Positions 26,657-33,946 of a stretch of 56,130 nt of DNA are shown piece after piece; within the stretch, counting starts at the first letter, position 1, and every line of letters begins with the position of its first letter. This stretch comes from Streptomyces sp. MBT65. Lineage in GTDB: Bacteria; Actinomycetota; Actinomycetes; Streptomycetales; Streptomycetaceae. Below the pieces are notes generated by a model. The model did not search any database. It was not told the DNA's origin and saw only the letters and a program-made list of their open reading frames with translations. A program made the translations under genes and the position numbers. The stretch is from assembly GCF_016612545.1 (NCBI RefSeq), contig NZ_JAENRY010000024.1, forward strand, positions 1 through 56,130. The letters are read 5' to 3'.

Positions 26657-28741
26657 TCAGCTGACGTCGGAGGCGTCCAGACGGTACAGCCCGCTGTAGG
26701 CGGAGACCGCCGTGCCGTGCGCCTTGACCCAGGTCGTGATCTCGGAGTTGGTGCCCTGGCCGCCGGTGCTGCTGACCATGATGTAGTGGAGCTTGCCCGA
26801 CTTGACCAGGCTCTTGAGCTTGGCGAGCGTCATAGCGTTGTCGCTGCCGGACCAGCCGCCCATGGAGATCACGGGCTGTCCCGACTCCAGGATGATCGAG
26901 GACGCCGTCTGGTCGGTGGACACCGCCAGCAGCCAAGTGGCGCCGTCCTGGTGCTTCTTGAGGTATGTGATCATCGCGGACGAGACCTGCGTGTCACCGC
27001 CCATACCGCCGCCACCGGCCTGCTGCGCACCGGACTCGGAACCGGACTCCGAGGAGGTGGAGGAGTTCGACGAGGACGAAGGCGCCGAACCGCTGCCCGA
27101 GGGCCGGGTGCCGGTCGGGGCCGAACCGCTGGGCTTCGTACCGGACTTGGTGCCGCTCGGCGCGCCGCCCATACCGCCGCCACCGCCACCCATGCCGCCA
27201 CCCGTGCTGGGCCCGGCCGTCGGGTTGGTGCCGTTCGTCGAGGAGGTCGCCGCCGAGACCGAGTAGGCCGCGGGGCCGGCGAGGAGGGCGACGACCGCCG
27301 CCAGGGCCGCGAAGCCCATCAGGCGGTGGCGGTGCGTGAACCGGCCGACCAGCAGGCCGAGTACGGAGGCGATGCCCGCCACCGCGACCACGATCTCCGC
27401 GACCGTGTACACCGTGCCGGAGCCGGAGACCCGCTGGAGCAGGACGACCGCCCAGATGGAACTGGCCGCGATCGCCGCAGGCAGCACCCAGGCCCACTTG
27501 GCCGCAGCGCCTTCACGGAAGGCGCGGTACAGCAGCACCCCGCCCGCACCGGCCAGGGCCGCGATACCGGGTGCCATGGCGGTGACGTAGTACGGGTGGA
27601 AGGTGCCCTCGGCGAGCGAGAACGTCAGGAAGTGGAGGACGAACCAGCCGCCCCAGAGCATGAGCGCCGCCCGCTTGGCGTCGGTGCGGGGAGCGCGGCC
27701 CCGCAGCACCAGGCCGCCGATCAGCGCGATCGCCGCGAAGGGGATCAGCCAGGAGATCTGGCCGCCCATGATCTCGTTGAACATCCGGTACAGGCCCGAA
27801 CTGCCGCCGAACGAAGCCCCGTTGCCCTGCGAGCCGACCGAGGAACTGGCGCCGAAGATCCGGCCGAAGCCGTTGTAGCCGATGACCAGGTCCCACACCG
27901 TGTTGTCGGTGGAGCCGCCGATGTAGGGGCGGGAGGAGGCCGGGATCAGGTCGACGATCACCATCCACCAGGCGCTGGAGACGACCAGCGCGACGGTGGC
28001 GACGGCGAGGTTGCGGACGCGCTTGCCGAGGGAGACGTTCGTGGCCCAGAGGTAGACGAGGAAGAACACGGGCAGGACGACGTACGCCTGCATCATCTTG
28101 GTGTTGAACGCGAAGCCGATCGCGACCGCCGACCACACCAGCGGCATCAACCTGCCGTTGCGGACGGCCTTCATGAGGGCCGCGGCGCCGAGCATCATCA
28201 GCAGGACGAGGATCGGGTCCGGGTTGGTGTCGCGGGTGATGGCGACCGTGATCGGGGTGAGCGTGAGGACCACCGCCGAGATGGTGCCCGCCACCGCGCC
28301 GAAGTCACGCTTGACCTGGCGGTACAGGATGGCCACCGAGCCGGTGCCGGCCGCGACCATCGGCAGCATCAACTGCCAGGTGCCGTAGCCGAACACGCGG
28401 GCGGAGAGGCCCATCACCCAGAGGGCGAACGGCGGTTTGTCGACCGTGATGAAGCTGCCGGAGTCCAGCGCGCCGAAGAAGAACGCCTTCCAGCTCTTGG
28501 TGCCGCTGTAGACGGCCGCGTCGTAGAAGGTGTTGCCGGTGATCGAGGTCAGGTTCCAGGCGTAGAGCGCGGTGGCCAGCAGGAGGATCGCCCACAGGGC
28601 CGGGCGGGCCCAGCGCGGGTCGTCCTCCGGGCCCGTGAAGAGCCTTCTGGCACGGGCGGCGACGCCGCCGTCGGCGGGCGGGCCCGCCCGGTGCGAGCGC
28701 CGGGCGTCTTCCTGGTGGGGCGGCGGGGCGAGGGTTGTCAT
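26657..28741 (-). CDS. GT39-family membrane glycosyltransferase (YkcB/ArnT-like)
   Basis: The 694-residue protein starts at ATG 28741, overlapping the GT2 stop by four bases. The open frame continues upstream only as a shadow of the GT2 gene. About a dozen membrane helices fill residues 50-520. The acidic first-loop motif NTFYDAAVYSG and SFITVDKPPFALW correspond to the catalytic region of PMT/ArnT-type enzymes that use polyprenyl-phosphate sugars. A Gly/Ser/Pro-rich linker (about 530-590, GGGMGGGGGGMGG) leads to a C-terminal outside domain (SSAMITYLKKHQDGATWLLA onward) like that of YkcB. Together with the GT2 neighbour this makes the YkcB-YkcC pair, expected to glycosylate a cell-envelope acceptor that is still unknown. 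Confidence 0.85.
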   Translation of the reverse strand: MTTLAPPPHQEDARRSHRAGPPADGGVAARARRLFTGPEDDPRWARPALWAILLLATALYAWNLTSITGNTFYDAAVYSGTKSWKAFFFGALDSGSFITVDKPPFALWVMGLSARVFGYGTWQLMLPMVAAGTGSVAILYRQVKRDFGAVAGTISAVVLTLTPITVAITRDTNPDPILVLLMMLGAAALMKAVRNGRLMPLVWSAVAIGFAFNTKMMQAYVVLPVFFLVYLWATNVSLGKRVRNLAVATVALVVSSAWWMVIVDLIPASSRPYIGGSTDNTVWDLVIGYNGFGRIFGASSSVGSQGNGASFGGSSGLYRMFNEIMGGQISWLIPFAAIALIGGLVLRGRAPRTDAKRAALMLWGGWFVLHFLTFSLAEGTFHPYYVTAMAPGIAALAGAGGVLLYRAFREGAAAKWAWVLPAAIAASSIWAVVLLQRVSGSGTVYTVAEIVVAVAGIASVLGLLVGRFTHRHRLMGFAALAAVVALLAGPAAYSVSAATSSTNGTNPTAGPSTGGGMGGGGGGMGGAPSGTKSGTKPSGSAPTGTRPSGSGSAPSSSSNSSTSSESGSESGAQQAGGGGMGGDTQVSSAMITYLKKHQDGATWLLAVSTDQTASSIILESGQPVISMGGWSGSDNAMTLAKLKSLVKSGKLHYIMVSSTGGQGTNSEITTWVKAHGTAVSAYSGLYRLDASDVS

Positions 28742-29580
28742 GACGCGTACTCCAGGTGTTCCGCGGAAGAGGCGGGCGCCCCGACGGGCAGGACAGGGGT
28801 GGTGGTGCGGGTGCGGTGGGGTACGGCGGCGATGCGGGCGCGGCCGGTGATCGTCTGCCTGAACATGCGGCGCATGCCCTTGAGGTCGTCGAGGGCGGTA
28901 CGGACGATGTCGACGCGGCTGTCGGGGTCGTCGATCCAGTCGACCGGGACCTCGTGGATGCGGAGCCTGTTGCGCTGCGCGAGGACGAGGAGTTCGGTGT
29001 CGAAGAACCAGGCGGTGTCCTCGATGTGCGGGGCGAGCGCCCGGAACACCTCGGTGCGGACGGCCTTGAAGCCGCACTGCGCGTCCGAGAAGCGGGCCGC
29101 GAGGCCGGCCTTGAGGAGGAGGTTGTAGGAGCGGGAGATGAACTCGCGCTTGGCGCCGCGCTGAACGGCTGCCTGCCGGTGCAGTCGGCTGCCGATGGCC
29201 ACGTCGCTGTGGCCGGAGAGGAGCGGGGCGACCAGGGGCAGGAAGCCTTCGAGGCCGGTGGACAGGTCGACGTCCATGTACGCGACGACGTCCGCCTCGG
29301 ACTCGCTCCACACGTGCTTCAGCGCGCGGCCCCGGCCCTTGGCGTCGAGGTGCACGGCGTGCACGTGCGGCAGCCGCCGGGTGAGGTCGAGCGCCGCCTG
29401 CCAGGTGCCGTCGGTGCTCGCGTTGTCCGCCACGGTGATCGTGAACGGGAACGGGAAGGACGTTTCGAGGTATGCGTGGAGACGGCCGATGCTGCCGGCG
29501 AGGACGTGCGCCTCGTTGTACACCGGCACCACGATCTCGACCGACCGCTGCCGGACGCCTCCCGCGTTCTGTTCGTTCAT
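28738..29580 (-). CDS. GT2 polyprenyl-phosphate glycosyltransferase (DPM1/YkcC-like)
   Basis: The product has 280 residues from ATG 29580. The GT-A fold motifs are VEIVVPVYNEAHVL, ITVADNASTDGTW and the metal-binding VVAYMDVDLSTGL. FSDAQCGFKAVR and WFFDTELLVLA complete the dolichyl-phosphate-mannose/glucose synthase pattern. No C-terminal membrane helices are present, so it is likely peripheral. It should transfer a sugar from a nucleotide donor to polyprenyl phosphate at the inner face; after flipping, the product would feed the adjacent GT39 enzyme. The 245-base region upstream separates it from the divergent osmolyte ABC operon. Confidence 0.88.
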   Translation of the reverse strand: MNEQNAGGVRQRSVEIVVPVYNEAHVLAGSIGRLHAYLETSFPFPFTITVADNASTDGTWQAALDLTRRLPHVHAVHLDAKGRGRALKHVWSESEADVVAYMDVDLSTGLEGFLPLVAPLLSGHSDVAIGSRLHRQAAVQRGAKREFISRSYNLLLKAGLAARFSDAQCGFKAVRTEVFRALAPHIEDTAWFFDTELLVLAQRNRLRIHEVPVDWIDDPDSRVDIVRTALDDLKGMRRMFRQTITGRARIAAVPHRTRTTTPVLPVGAPASSAEHLEYAS

Positions 29581-29824
29581 GACGGTGACTTTCCGGGCCC
29601 TGCCTGGGGCGTTCCTGTGCCTTCGCTGAACGGTCGATGAGAATCAGCGGACTCACAGACAAGGCACAGTCAATCCGCGTCGAACCCCCAGGAAGCGGCA
29701 CCCAAAACCCCTCAGGTGCCCGCCAAGTTCCCGCAACACAAGCCGTCTAGACTCTTCCCTCAACGGCCTGAGAAAGCGGTCAGGAACGGGCAGTTTCTGC
29801 CACATCCGAAGGGTATTCGGCGTT

Positions 29825-30955
29825 TTGATACGGATAGATTCAGTCACCAAGCGGTACCCGGACGGCACGGTGGCGGTCGACCGACTGTCCCTGGACATAC
29901 CGGACCGATCGATCACCGTCCTCGTCGGCCCCTCCGGCTGCGGCAAGACGACCACCCTGCGCATGATCAACCGGATGATCGACCTCAGCGAGGGCACGAT
30001 CTCCCTGGACGGCGCGGACATCACCAAGCAGCCGGTCAACACGCTGCGCCGGTCGATGGGTTACGTCATCCAGAACGCCGGGCTCTTCCAGCACCGCACG
30101 ATCGTCGACAACATCGCGACCGTGCCGCGCATGCTCGGCTGGGGCAAGGAGAAGGCCAGGGCGCGGGCCACCGAACTCATGGAGCGGGTGGGCCTCGACG
30201 CCGCCCTCGCCAAGCGGTACCCGTACCAGCTCTCCGGCGGTCAGCAGCAGCGCGTCGGCGTCGCCCGCGCGCTCGCCGCCGACCCGCCCGTCCTCCTCAT
30301 GGACGAGCCCTTCTCCGCCGTCGACCCCGTGGTCCGTAAGGGTCTCCAGGACGAACTCCTGCGGCTCCAGGGTGAGTTGGGCAAGACCATCGTCTTCGTC
30401 ACCCATGACATCGACGAGGCCATCAAGCTCGGCACGATGGTCGCGGTGCTGCGCACCGGCGGCAAGCTCGCCCAGTTCGCCCCGCCCGCCGAGCTGTTGT
30501 CCGACCCGGCGGACGACTTCGTCGAGGACTTCCTAGGCGCCGACCGGGGCATCCGCCGGCTCTCCTTCTTCTCCTCCGCGGGCCTCGACCTCAAGACCTC
30601 CCCGATCATCGCCGTCGACTCCACCGCCGAGCAGATCGCCGAACGCACGACCCCCGGCGTGCCCTACCTCCTCGTCACCGACCTGGACGGCAGGCCGCTG
30701 GGCTGGAGCGAGGTCGGCGCACTCACCGCCGGCGGTGTCGACACGGCCCAACTCCTCTCCTACGGCCGCCCGTTCGAGGCCGGCAAGGACTCGCTGCGGG
30801 CCGCGCTCGACGGCGCGGTGCTGTCGCCCACCGGATGGGCGGTCGGCGTGGACGGCACCGGGCGCGTGGTCGGAGTCGTGTCGCAGACCGCGGTGGGCGA
30901 GGCGATCCGCAGTGCGCACGCGGCGGGCCTCGGCAACACGAAGGTCCTCGGATGA
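29825..30955 (+). CDS. Glycine betaine/choline-type ABC transporter ATPase (OpuCA-like)
   Basis: The 376-residue protein starts at TTG 29825; AAGGGT lies about 12 bases upstream. The ATPase has Walker A VGPSGCGKTT (Lys41), the Q-loop VIQNAGLFQHRT, signature LSGGQQQRVGVARAL and Walker B VLLMDEPFSAVDP, followed by VTHDIDEAIKLG. The C-terminal third (from about 255) is CBS-like, as in OpuA/OpuC ATPases where it senses ionic strength. The two permease genes follow with four-base overlaps. The matching binding protein is encoded at 36989-37951, beyond a conservon on the opposite strand. Confidence 0.92.
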   Translation: MIRIDSVTKRYPDGTVAVDRLSLDIPDRSITVLVGPSGCGKTTTLRMINRMIDLSEGTISLDGADITKQPVNTLRRSMGYVIQNAGLFQHRTIVDNIATVPRMLGWGKEKARARATELMERVGLDAALAKRYPYQLSGGQQQRVGVARALAADPPVLLMDEPFSAVDPVVRKGLQDELLRLQGELGKTIVFVTHDIDEAIKLGTMVAVLRTGGKLAQFAPPAELLSDPADDFVEDFLGADRGIRRLSFFSSAGLDLKTSPIIAVDSTAEQIAERTTPGVPYLLVTDLDGRPLGWSEVGALTAGGVDTAQLLSYGRPFEAGKDSLRAALDGAVLSPTGWAVGVDGTGRVVGVVSQTAVGEAIRSAHAAGLGNTKVLG

Positions 30956-31662
30956 ACGACTGGTTCCGCATCCCGAGCGACCTCCAGAACAGCTACCTCG
31001 GTCTGATCGGGCTGCATCTGCGCGAGGCCGTGATCCCGGTCCTCGTCGGTCTGGTGGTCGCGCTGCCCATCGCCCAACTGTGCGTGCGGCTGCGCTGGTT
31101 GTACCCGCCGGTGCTGTGGGTGACGACCGTCCTCTACGCGATTCCCTCGCTGGCGTTCTTCGTCGTCCTCATCGACTACACCGGCCAGACCGAGACCACC
31201 GTGATGATCCCGCTCGGCGTCTACAGCCTCGTGGTGTTCGTCCCGGCGATCGTCGACGGCGTCCGCTCGGTGCCCCAGGAGACCCTGGACGCGGCCACCG
31301 CGTTGGGCCTGGGGCCCATCCGCCGCTATCTCCAGGTGCAGTTGCCGATCGCCGTGCCCGCGATCATCGCCGGCCTACGGGTGGCCACCGTCTCCAGCAT
31401 CTCCCTCGTCAGCGTCGGCATGCTGATCGGCAACCAGGGCGCGCTGGGCAACCTGCTCAACGACGGCCAGATCTACCACCAACCCCGCCTGATCTGGCTC
31501 TCCGTGATCACCACGGCCGTCCTCGCCATCGTCGTGGACGCCGTCCTGGTCGGCGTACGACTGCTCCTCACGCCCTGGATGCCGCGAGGCACCCGCAAGG
31601 CCCGCCCCGCCGAGGACCGGCCGGAACCGGCCGAACTCGCACTGGAGGACGCAGCCCGGTGA
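30952..31662 (+). CDS. OpuC-type ABC transporter permease 1
   Basis: The 236-residue membrane protein begins at ATG 30952 inside the ATGA overlap with the ATPase gene. Five to six hydrophobic segments are visible, together with the permease coupling loop ETLDAATALGLGPIRRYLQV, which docks on the ATPase. It resembles OpuCB/OpuCD and YehW/YehY. The charged C-terminal tail (from about residue 205) is rich in Arg, Pro and Glu and is probably cytosolic. It should heterodimerise with the next gene product to import compatible solutes such as betaine, carnitine or choline; the exact substrate cannot be read from sequence. Confidence 0.9.
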   Translation: MNDWFRIPSDLQNSYLGLIGLHLREAVIPVLVGLVVALPIAQLCVRLRWLYPPVLWVTTVLYAIPSLAFFVVLIDYTGQTETTVMIPLGVYSLVVFVPAIVDGVRSVPQETLDAATALGLGPIRRYLQVQLPIAVPAIIAGLRVATVSSISLVSVGMLIGNQGALGNLLNDGQIYHQPRLIWLSVITTAVLAIVVDAVLVGVRLLLTPWMPRGTRKARPAEDRPEPAELALEDAAR

Positions 31663-32327
31663 ACGTACTCCACTACATCAACCTGTTCTTCAGCGACAAC
31701 ACCCACTGGCACGGCTACGACGGCATCCCGACCCGGCTGCGCGAGCACGTCCAGTACTCGCTGATCGCGCTCGCCATCGCCGCCGCCATCGGCCTCCCGA
31801 TCGGCCTGCTGACGGGCCACACCGGCCGTGGCGGCAACACCCTCTCGCTCATCGCCACCGCCGCCCGAGCACTGCCCAGCTTCGGTCTGCTGGTGCTGAT
31901 GTTCGTGCTGATCGGCTTCGGCCTGGTCCCGGTGATGATCCCGCTGGTCATCCTCGCCGTGCCGCCGATCCTGGTCACCACGTACGAGGCGATGCGTTCT
32001 GTCGATCCGACGCCGGTCGACGCGGCCCGGGGCATGGGGATGAACGAGGTGAACGTCCTGTTCCAGGTGGAGCTCCCGGTCGCGCTCCCGCTGATCCTCA
32101 GCGGTCTGCGCTCGGCGGCCATCCAGATCGTCTCCACGGCCACCATCGCGGCTTACGTCAGCCTCGGCGGCCTCGGCCGCTACATCATCGACGGCCTCTA
32201 CCAGAGGAATTACGAAAAGGTCGTCGGCGGCGCCACCCTGGTCGCCGGCATGGCCCTCGTGACCCTGGCGGTCTTCTGGGGCATCGCACGGCTTGCGGTG
32301 TCCCCCGGGGTACGCAGGAGCAACTGA
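31659..32327 (+). CDS. OpuC-type ABC transporter permease 2
   Basis: The 222-residue product starts at GTG 31659, with GGAGGA nine bases upstream and a four-base overlap with permease 1. It has an N-terminal periplasmic stretch (FFSDNTHWHGYDGIPTRL), hydrophobic helices from about residue 35, and the coupling loop TPVDAARGMGMNEVNVLFQV. AAYVSLGGLGRYIIDGLYQR lies near the C-terminus. It is the second permease subunit of the osmolyte transporter. A strong bidirectional terminator follows at once. Confidence 0.9.
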   Translation: MNVLHYINLFFSDNTHWHGYDGIPTRLREHVQYSLIALAIAAAIGLPIGLLTGHTGRGGNTLSLIATAARALPSFGLLVLMFVLIGFGLVPVMIPLVILAVPPILVTTYEAMRSVDPTPVDAARGMGMNEVNVLFQVELPVALPLILSGLRSAAIQIVSTATIAAYVSLGGLGRYIIDGLYQRNYEKVVGGATLVAGMALVTLAVFWGIARLAVSPGVRRSN

Positions 32328-32346
32328 GCCCGGCCGTAAGCGGAAA

Positions 32347-32376
32347 GAGGGGGAGGGCCCGAAAGCCCTCCCCCTC
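32347..32376. terminator. Hairpin terminator between OpuC operon and conservon 1
   Basis: Twelve-base perfect arms (32347-32358 and 32365-32376) with a CCGAAA loop. The unit stands between converging genes. A short C/T-rich stretch follows on the plus strand. Confidence 0.85.
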
Positions 32377-32391
32377 TCCTCGTGCTCGCGG

Positions 32392-33030
32392 CTAGTTCTC
32401 CGTGCGCGCCAGCGCCAACTCCAGTACGACCAGCAGCGCGTCCCGCACCGAACCCCGCTCCCGCGCGTCGAACGCGATGACCGGGACCCGCTCGTTGACG
32501 TCCAGCGCCCAGCGGACCTCGTCGATGTCGTGCTCGATCTTGCCGTCGAAGGCGTTGAGGGCGACCGCGAACGGGATCTGCCGGTGCTCGAAGTAGTCGA
32601 CGGCCGCGTAGCAGTCGTCGAGCCGGCGGGTGTCGACGATGACGAGACCGCCGACCGCACCCTCCACGATGTCGTCCCACATGAAGCCGAAGCGGTCCTG
32701 CCCGGGCGTACCGAACAGATACAGCTTCAACGTCGGGTCGATGGTGATGCAGCCGAAGTCCATGGCGACCGTGGTGGTGGTCTTGCGCGGGGTGAGCGAG
32801 AGGTCGTCCACACCCGCCGCGACCTCGGTGATGGCGGCCTCGGTGGTCAGCGGCTCGATCTCGGAGATCGCGCCCACGGTGGTGGTCTTGCCCACGCCGA
32901 AGCCGCCCGCGACGACCATCTTGACCGGCAGCGGCGGTCGTACGACGGTCTGCGCAGCCGCACCGGGGGCGACCGGTTCAGTCGGTGTCACGGAGTACTC
33001 CCCGGGAGTTGGGGATGGCGCGGAGGCCAT
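32392..33030 (-). CDS. cvnD: Conservon GTPase-like protein CvnD (first locus)
   Basis: I choose ATG 33030 (212 residues) because AAGGG lies six bases upstream. It overlaps the end of cvnC by 53 bases. The P-loop is VAGGFGVGKTT; LYLFGTPGQDRF contains the switch-II DxxG-like region, and VALNAFDGK replaces the usual NKxD. This is the Ras/MglA-like CvnD family that, with a roadblock protein (CvnB) and a kinase-like sensor (CvnA), forms membrane-associated signalling complexes in streptomycetes. It is the last gene of the operon and is followed by a terminator. Confidence 0.9.
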   Translation of the reverse strand: MASAPSPTPGEYSVTPTEPVAPGAAAQTVVRPPLPVKMVVAGGFGVGKTTTVGAISEIEPLTTEAAITEVAAGVDDLSLTPRKTTTTVAMDFGCITIDPTLKLYLFGTPGQDRFGFMWDDIVEGAVGGLVIVDTRRLDDCYAAVDYFEHRQIPFAVALNAFDGKIEHDIDEVRWALDVNERVPVIAFDARERGSVRDALLVVLELALARTEN

Positions 33031-33433
33031 CGATGACCCTTCGCAGGACGGTTGCGTCATGGGTGATGTCGGTATTGGGCACATGCACCGTCAACTGCCC
33101 GGCGGAGCGCAGGTCCTCGGCGAGGACCCGCACCACGTTCAGATGCAGCCGCAGCCGGGCCGCGATCTCCGCGAGGGACTGCGGCTGCCGGCAGGCGGCG
33201 ACGATGTCGTGCTGCTCGAAGGAGAGCCGGTCGAGCACCGCGAGCCCGGCGGCCGTGGCCACCACCTGGGTCTCGACGGGGATCGGCCGCCCGGAAGCGG
33301 TGGCTCCCGCACCCGCGACCCGGCCGGCCGTCACCAGGAACGGCCGTACGGCTGAGGGCGTGCGCACCGGATCGCGATCCGGGGGTGTGGCCCCGTCCGC
33401 GCCGGCACCGTTCGGAGTGCGGCCGTCGGGCAT
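32978..33433 (-). CDS. cvnC: Conservon protein CvnC, DUF742 (first locus)
   Basis: The 151-residue protein starts at ATG 33433, 36 bases after the roadblock gene. The N-terminal 30 residues are disordered-looking. The conserved part begins RPFLVTAGRVAG and runs through a winged-helix-like segment (QPQSLAEIAARLRLHLNVVR) to GLRAIPNSRGVLRDTD. DUF742 proteins are the third component of conservons, probably small winged-helix adaptor proteins. The unusual point is the long overlap of its 3' end with cvnD. Confidence 0.9.
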   Translation of the reverse strand: MPDGRTPNGAGADGATPPDRDPVRTPSAVRPFLVTAGRVAGAGATASGRPIPVETQVVATAAGLAVLDRLSFEQHDIVAACRQPQSLAEIAARLRLHLNVVRVLAEDLRSAGQLTVHVPNTDITHDATVLRRVIDGLRAIPNSRGVLRDTD

Positions 33434-33469
33434 GAGTGGCTGTTCCTCTCTCGACCGGTCGGGGACCGG

Positions 33470-33946
33470 TCACCGAGCCGAAATGACGCCGACGCTGTTC
33501 TTCAGCTGGAGCACCAGCTGGGGGTTGAGCGCGGAACCGGCACGGTTGGCGAACAGCGTCATCTCGTAGGCGATGTTGCCGAGCTTGGCCTCCTTGTCGG
33601 TGACGACGCCGAGGACGGCGCCGCTGCCGATCGCGGAGACGAGGACATGGCCGCCCTCCAGATCGATGATGACCTTGTTCAGGGCGCCGAGGCCGTAGTT
33701 GCCGGAGGCACCGGCGGCCAGGCTGGTGATACCGGAGACGATGGCCGCGAGCCGCTCGGAGTGGGCCTTCTCGCGCAGTTCCGCCACGGCGATCAGCAGA
33801 CCGTCGGAGGACACCGCGATGGCGTCGACGACACCCGCGGTCTCCGTCGCGAAACGGTTGAGCAGCCAGTTGAAATCGGCTGCCGCTGCCTGCAGTTCGG
33901 CCGGCGTGGTGCCTCCCCTGGGAGTTTCACCTGTCGACGTACTCAC
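33470..33946 (-). CDS. cvnB: Roadblock/LC7 protein CvnB (first locus)
   Basis: The 158-residue product starts at GTG 33946, which shares four bases with the cvnA stop. It has the roadblock/LC7 fold signature: FNWLLNRFATETAGVVDAIA, SSDGLLIAVAE, then LAAIVSGITSLAAGAS and IIDLEGGHVLVSAIGSGAVL. In conservons this protein is the regulator or adaptor of the CvnD GTPase and binds the CvnA sensor. No signal peptide is present, consistent with a cytosolic position under the membrane. Confidence 0.92.
   Translation of the reverse strand: MSTSTGETPRGGTTPAELQAAAADFNWLLNRFATETAGVVDAIAVSSDGLLIAVAELREKAHSERLAAIVSGITSLAAGASGNYGLGALNKVIIDLEGGHVLVSAIGSGAVLGVVTDKEAKLGNIAYEMTLFANRAGSALNPQLVLQLKNSVGVISAR

Noticed and set aside
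28742..29701. N-terminal extension of the GT39 frame to 29701
   Set aside because: It overlaps the whole GT2 gene, is Arg/Pro/His-rich and has no SD. The ATG at 28741 in a four-base overlap is the natural start.
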